Assembly: GCA_937876275.1 (NCBI GenBank)
Contig: CALFIA010000229.1
Location: 1 to 10,757, forward strand
Direction of reading: 5' to 3'
Source of the DNA: an uncultured Actinomycetes bacterium
GTDB lineage: Bacteria > Actinomycetota > Actinomycetes > S36-B12
Length of the DNA: 10,757 nucleotides
Numbering within the stretch: the first letter of the stretch is position 1; every line of letters begins with the position of its first letter. The notes beneath the pieces are model-generated. The model had not been told where the DNA came from and ran no database searches. It was given only the letters and a program-made list of their open reading frames with translations. Position numbers and translations under genes: made by a program. Below are positions 7,619-10,757 of this stretch, in pieces.

Positions 7619-8269
7619 TTACGCGAGCGGGACCTGACCGAAAGCGTGTCGTCTCACCCAGGCATGCATCGCGATCGCAGCAGCCGCCCCAGCGTTGATG
7701 GAACGCGTCGAGCCGTACTGCGCGATTGAGAGCACGGCCGTTACCTTGGCCCGTGCCTCCTCGGTCAGGCCCTCGCCCTCCTGACCGAAGAGCAGCATCG
7801 CATTGGCGGGCAGGTCGAATGTCTCGATCGGCACGCAGCCGGGCAAGTTGTCGATGCCAATGAGCACGACCTCATTCGCGCGACACCAAGCAGCGAGCTC
7901 CGTCGCATTCTCATGGTGACGCACATGCTGATAACGATCGGTGACCATCGCGCCGCGCCGATTCCAGCGTTTGCGGCCGACGATGTGCACTTCGTTCGCA
8001 AGAAAGGCGTTGGCGGTACGCACGACCGAGCCGATATTGAAGTCATGATTGAAGTTCTCGATCGCGACATGAAAGGGATGACGCTTCACGTCGAGATCAG
8101 CGACGATGGCCTCAAGCCGCCAGTACCGGTAGTCATCGATCACATTGCGGCGGTCGCCGTTGGCGAGTAACTCGGGATCGAATCTGTCGTCATTCGGCCA
8201 GGGAAGCGGGTGTGGCCCAACGCCATTGAGCTCGACATCGTCGTCGGCGCGGGGTTCGGGCTCATCCAC
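7619..8269 (-). CDS. TrmH/SpoU family RNA 2'-O-methyltransferase
   Basis: A SPOUT-class, S-adenosylmethionine-dependent RNA ribose methyltransferase. With the GTG start chosen here it has 216 residues. Motif 1 is FNHDFNIGSVVRTANAF (73-89), with the family Asn and the catalytic-type Arg84. Motif 2 is LLFGQEGEGL (159-168). Motif 3 is IAQYGSTRSINAGAAAAIAMH (182-202); it has IAQ where many members have IPM, and Thr-Arg-Ser-Ile-Asn in place of the usual SLNV pattern, which I believe marks an actinobacterial subgroup. The target RNA (tRNA or rRNA position) cannot be told. An ATG at 8302 would add 11 residues (MGSRRPGYRRH) but would overlap the divergent dedA start by 10 bp; neither start has a ribosome binding site. 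GTG at 8269 is preferred because TATCGT sits at -12 to -7. Confidence 0.9.
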   Translation of the reverse strand: MDEPEPRADDDVELNGVGPHPLPWPNDDRFDPELLANGDRRNVIDDYRYWRLEAIVADLDVKRHPFHVAIENFNHDFNIGSVVRTANAFLANEVHIVGRKRWNRRGAMVTDRYQHVRHHENATELAAWCRANEVVLIGIDNLPGCVPIETFDLPANAMLLFGQEGEGLTEEARAKVTAVLSIAQYGSTRSINAGAAAAIAMHAWVRRHAFGQVPLA

Positions 8270-8292
8270 ATGCCGACGATAGCCTGGTCGCC
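8270..8292. promoter_or_regulatory. Compact bidirectional promoter for the spoU-type and dedA genes
   Basis: Two divergent TANNNT boxes share a TA step: TATCGT on the minus strand (8276-8281), 6 nt before the methyltransferase GTG, and TAGCCT on the plus strand (8280-8285), 7 nt before the dedA GTG. Both genes would make leaderless mRNAs. The two polymerases could not occupy their overlapping -10 sites at once, so the promoters should compete. Inferred from sequence only. Confidence 0.45.
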
Positions 8293-8940
8293 GTGACCCC
8301 ATTGCTGACCGCAGTCCACACCGGCGTGCTCTCGACGTTGAATCCCGAGACCTTGCTTCACAACCTCGGCGATCTGGCTTTCTGGGCCGTCATCGCCATC
8401 ATCTTCGCCGAGTGCGGACTGCTCATCGGGTTCTTCCTGCCCGGTGACTCACTTCTCTTCGTCACCGGATTGTTCATCGCCAAGAACTGGATCGGCATGA
8501 ACATCTGGCTGGCGGCATTCCTGCTGGTGATCGCCGCCATTCTCGGCAACGCGTGCGGATACTGGATTGGACGGAAAGCCGGCCCGGCACTGTTCCGGAA
8601 GGAAGACTCGAAGCTCTTCCGACGAGAGTACGTGGAGAAGACACATGTCTTCTTCGAGAAGTACGGCGCCCGGGCTATCGTGCTTGCCCGCTTCGTCCCG
8701 ATCGTGCGCACCTTCATCACTGCAACTGCCGGAATGGGCCGCATGCCCTTTGGTCGATTCATCTTCTTCAGCGCTATAGGCGCGATCTTGTGGGCAGGCG
8801 GCGTGACGATCCTGGGTTACTTCCTGGGCAACGTCACCTTTATCGCCGACCACATCGAACTGATCCTGATCCTCGTGGTGGTCATTAGCGTGGTGCCGAT
8901 TCTCATCGAGTGGCTGCGAAGTCGCCGGACTGCGCCCTAG
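8293..8940 (+). CDS. DedA family (SNARE-associated/VTT) membrane protein
   Basis: A 215-residue polytopic inner-membrane protein of the DedA superfamily; studied members flip undecaprenyl phosphate or other phospholipids back across the membrane for envelope synthesis. Visible family features are Glu40 before CGLLIGFFLPGDSLLF (41-56), the re-entrant segment with its acidic residue and PGD; GYWIGRKAG (89-97); and FFEKYGARAIVLARFVPIVR (120-139) with the conserved arginines 133 and 139, then TFITATAGMGRMPFGRF (140-156). A hydrophobic helix (about 188-207) and a basic tail end it. The start is GTG at 8293; there is no Shine-Dalgarno site, but TAGCCT at -13 to -8 suggests leaderless expression. 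It diverges from the methyltransferase gene. No convincing terminator follows. Confidence 0.94.
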   Translation: MTPLLTAVHTGVLSTLNPETLLHNLGDLAFWAVIAIIFAECGLLIGFFLPGDSLLFVTGLFIAKNWIGMNIWLAAFLLVIAAILGNACGYWIGRKAGPALFRKEDSKLFRREYVEKTHVFFEKYGARAIVLARFVPIVRTFITATAGMGRMPFGRFIFFSAIGAILWAGGVTILGYFLGNVTFIADHIELILILVVVISVVPILIEWLRSRRTAP

Positions 8941-9000
8941 CCCCTCGCGCCTTCATGCGGCGCCGTTCTACCTGAACGTTTAGCGCTTTCCTTCAGTTCC

Positions 9001-9068
9001 GCCGTCAGATCGGGCATCCCTCTATATGCGCGACAGTTACATCTGAAATTCGACACTAACCTGACGGC
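9001..9068. repeat. Arm-sharing inverted repeats before the HlyD-like gene
   Basis: GCCGTCAG (9001-9008) is the exact reverse complement of CTGACGGC (9061-9068), which abuts the ATG. The overlapping TCAGAT (9005-9010) is also the exact reverse complement of ATCTGA (9041-9046). One left arm thus has two possible partners. It could be an operator set, or alternative RNA hairpins if transcription reads through from dedA. Short dyads like these can occur by chance. Confidence 0.35.
9057..9062 (+). promoter_or_regulatory. Candidate -10 box, leaderless NHLM export unit
   Basis: TAACCT (TANNNT type) ends 6 nt before the ATG at 9069, with no ribosome binding site between. Its last two bases overlap the right arm of the 8-bp inverted repeat. 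No good -35 box is seen. Confidence 0.45.
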
Positions 9069-9851
9069 ATGAGCGACACGAGCGAGTCATCCGCGCCCTC
9101 ACACCTACGGGCATCAGCGGGTGCGGGCGCGCCCTCCGGTGCACCCACGCTTTTTCGCTCCACTGCTCTCGCCAAGCTCGATGTGGCGGCTGAGATCGAT
9201 AACCAGCTCCCGCTCGTTCCCCGGCGTACCTGGCTCATTGCCGTCGGCGCGATTCTTCTCGTCATTGCTTTCGCCATGTGGGCCGCCATTACGCCAAGCA
9301 TCACCAGCGTCTCGGCCACTGGGCGCGCGGTCGGCAGTGGCATTTCCACGGTTCCGGCGCCGAAATCTGGGCAGCTTCTCGACAACCTCCCCCCGGCCGG
9401 AACGATGGTCGAGGCAGATAAGCCGCTGGGGCGCATTCAGCTCGACGACGGCAGCACGGTGACCATCGCTCCGATGATCTCGGGCACCGTGTGGCAGGTG
9501 ATGTCGTCCATGGGCGAACAGGTTGACCAGGGACGTCCGGTGCTCGAACTGCTTCCCACCGATAGCGATCACGGCGTGATCTTGATGCTCCCCGAGGAGA
9601 AGGCCGCCGGCGTCAAGCCTGGCCAAACCGTGCACCTCATGGGCGGAGTCGTGGGCGATGGCGTTGTCAGCGCGGTGCGAGCACCCATTCCGCCTGCAGC
9701 AGCAGCTCTTCAGGTGGGCCTCAACTTCACGACCGGTGACCTGCAGATTCCCGTACTTGTCGAGATACCCATGACGATTCAGCCCGGGGCCGAGGTAAGC
9801 GCCACCATCGTGCTTTCCGATAAGACCGTCCTCACACAACTCATCGGCTGA
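9069..9851 (+). CDS. HlyD-like membrane fusion protein, NHLM bacteriocin system secretion protein
   Basis: A 260-residue periplasmic-adaptor/HlyD-type protein that most resembles the secretion protein paired with NHLM (nitrile hydratase-like leader microcin) peptide exporters. A low-complexity Ser/Ala/Gly/Pro N-terminus (1-26) is followed by the family-like LFRSTALAKLDVAAEIDNQL (28-47), one transmembrane helix (about 54-76), then an extracytoplasmic part with TVPAPKSGQLLDNL (94-107) and a clear lipoyl-like hairpin, IAPMISGTVWQVMSSMGEQV (133-152) followed by GRPVLEL (155-161). There is no long coiled coil, as is usual in this group. It would help carry a peptide exported by the ABC transporter encoded 2 bp downstream. 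The ATG has no Shine-Dalgarno site but has TAACCT at -12 to -7. The NHLM assignment rests on these features and the adjacent C39 transporter. Confidence 0.85.
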   Translation: MSDTSESSAPSHLRASAGAGAPSGAPTLFRSTALAKLDVAAEIDNQLPLVPRRTWLIAVGAILLVIAFAMWAAITPSITSVSATGRAVGSGISTVPAPKSGQLLDNLPPAGTMVEADKPLGRIQLDDGSTVTIAPMISGTVWQVMSSMGEQVDQGRPVLELLPTDSDHGVILMLPEEKAAGVKPGQTVHLMGGVVGDGVVSAVRAPIPPAAAALQVGLNFTTGDLQIPVLVEIPMTIQPGAEVSATIVLSDKTVLTQLIG

Positions 9852-9853
9852 GC

Positions 9854-10757
9854 ATGTCGACTACTACTGAGGACGTCCGTCGTCCGTCACGGGTACGCAA
9901 GCCCGTACCGTCGATTCTCCAGCTCGAAGTCACCGAGTGCGGAGCCGCATCGCTCGGCATGGTGATGGGGCGATACGGGAAGTTCATTCCACTCGATGAG
10001 CTGCGCGTACGCTGCGGTGTCTCTCGTGACGGCTCCAATGCGAAAAACCTGCTGCTCGCAGCACGCGGTTACGGAATGAATGCCAAGGCATTCAAGCGCG
10101 ACCCCGAGGAACTGAAGGGGATGGAGTTTCCCCTCATCGTGCACTGGCGCTTCTACCACTTCCTGGTGGTCGAGGGTTATGACCGCAACGGCTGGATCCT
10201 CAATGATCCTGCGCTCGGGCCACGTCACTGCAGTCAAGAGGAATTCGACGAGTGCTTCACGGGTATCACGATCGACCTCAAGCCCGGCCCCGACTTCGTG
10301 CGCGAAGGGAAGCGACCTGGTGTGGTCGGTCGCCTGTTCAACGCCGCCGGAAGCATGCGTGCTGCACTCACGATTGCAATCATCTCCGCACTTCTTCTTG
10401 TCGTGCCGACCATCGCGGTGCCTCAGTTCATTCAGCTCTATGGCCAGCACCTATCGACTGGGGCAGGACTCATTGCAAGTATCGCCGTTTTCGGCCTACT
10501 TGCAGCCGCACTGATACAAGCAATCATCCTGCTTCTGCAGGGCGCACTGTCGGTGCGGCTGGCGACAAAGATTTCGCTTCGCCTGAGTTCGGCGATGGTC
10601 TATCAACTCCTGCGATTGCCTGCGAGCTTCCACGCGCAACGCGGTGCCAGCGTGCTCGCGCAACGCGCACTTCTCGCCGACCAGCTCAGCAGCGGAGTCT
10701 CAGCCATCACTATCGGCGCAGCATCAGGCGCGATCTTGTCTGCCATTGCGGCCATCG
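9854..10757 (+). CDS. NHLM-type ABC transporter with N-terminal C39 peptidase (cut by window edge)
   Basis: The first 301 residues of a peptidase-containing ABC exporter (PCAT). These proteins cut the leader off a ribosomal peptide after its double-glycine-type motif and export the core peptide. The C39 domain (about 17-140) is complete: oxyanion-hole Gln23, catalytic Cys29 in TECGAASLGM, His102 in HWRFYHFLVVEG, and Asp118 in ILNDPA, with normal spacing, so it should be active. Transmembrane helices follow at about 170-190 and 207-228, then the start of the cytoplasmic coupling region; the ATPase domain lies beyond the window. The ATG is 2 bp after the HlyD-like stop, with no ribosome binding site, so translation is probably coupled. 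The pair suggests NHLM export; no precursor peptide is visible in this window. Confidence 0.9.
   Translation, partial: MSTTTEDVRRPSRVRKPVPSILQLEVTECGAASLGMVMGRYGKFIPLDELRVRCGVSRDGSNAKNLLLAARGYGMNAKAFKRDPEELKGMEFPLIVHWRFYHFLVVEGYDRNGWILNDPALGPRHCSQEEFDECFTGITIDLKPGPDFVREGKRPGVVGRLFNAAGSMRAALTIAIISALLLVVPTIAVPQFIQLYGQHLSTGAGLIASIAVFGLLAAALIQAIILLLQGALSVRLATKISLRLSSAMVYQLLRLPASFHAQRGASVLAQRALLADQLSSGVSAITIGAASGAILSAIAAI

Larger units (their letters stand above)
8941..9068. other. Intergenic region upstream of the NHLM export genes
   Basis: This 128-bp gap, the longest in the window, has no supported gene; the only ATG-started frames are 6-codon stubs. It holds weak dyads near 8946-8965 (GCGCC/GGCGC) and 8971-8996 (CTGAA/TTCAG) that lack T-tracts, the arm-sharing inverted repeats at 9001-9068, and a -10 candidate at 9057-9062. 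Confidence 0.6.

Noticed and set aside
8946..8996. Short dyads after dedA as an intrinsic terminator
   Set aside because: Both stems are 5 bp, with loops of 7 and about 15 nt, and neither is followed by a T-run.
8941..9068. A RiPP precursor peptide gene just upstream of the HlyD-like gene
   Set aside because: The only ATG-started frames in the gap are about 6 codons long and have no ribosome binding site or leader-like sequence.

Overview
The window (GC-rich, about 60% by eye) looks like the chromosome of an actinobacterium. The main reason is a DUF3151 gene, a family found almost only in Actinobacteria, lying between purA and a class II fructose-bisphosphate aldolase gene, with a DedA gene nearby. 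From memory, Mycobacterium tuberculosis has a comparable purA / DUF3151 / fba / DedA neighbourhood (Rv0357c to Rv0364). Many gene starts here also lack a Shine-Dalgarno sequence and have an actinobacterial TANNNT -10 box just upstream, as expected for leaderless mRNAs. I cannot name a genus. I see no tRNA, rRNA, CRISPR array or insertion sequence.

Layout. Positions 2-8269 are one run of minus-strand genes. From upstream to downstream of transcription they are: a TrmH/SpoU RNA methyltransferase, an SF2 DEAD/DEAH-type helicase, an MFS exporter, fba (with a strong hairpin terminator), DUF3151 and a renalase-like FAD oxidoreductase (overlapping by 4 bp), purA, and a class III aminotransferase cut by the left edge. 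Most of these units appear to have their own promoter; only DUF3151 with the FAD oxidoreductase is clearly coupled. From 8293 the genes are on the plus strand: a DedA membrane protein diverging from the methyltransferase across a 23-bp gap, then, after a 128-bp gap, a two-gene unit cut by the right edge. That unit encodes a HlyD-like membrane fusion protein and an ABC transporter with an N-terminal C39 peptidase, the pair typical of NHLM (nitrile hydratase-like leader microcin) RiPP/bacteriocin export.

The left and centre are housekeeping: purine synthesis (purA), glycolysis (fba), RNA modification, and membrane lipid-carrier or envelope upkeep (DedA). The right edge begins an accessory secretion system whose peptide substrate and modification enzymes, if present, would lie beyond position 10757.

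The most notable non-coding signals are a set of six TANNNT boxes 9 nt or less upstream of start codons without ribosome binding sites; a compact divergent promoter in which the two -10 boxes share a TA step; an 18-nt near-repeat upstream of both fba and the DUF3151 gene; and inverted repeats sharing one arm upstream of the NHLM exporter genes.
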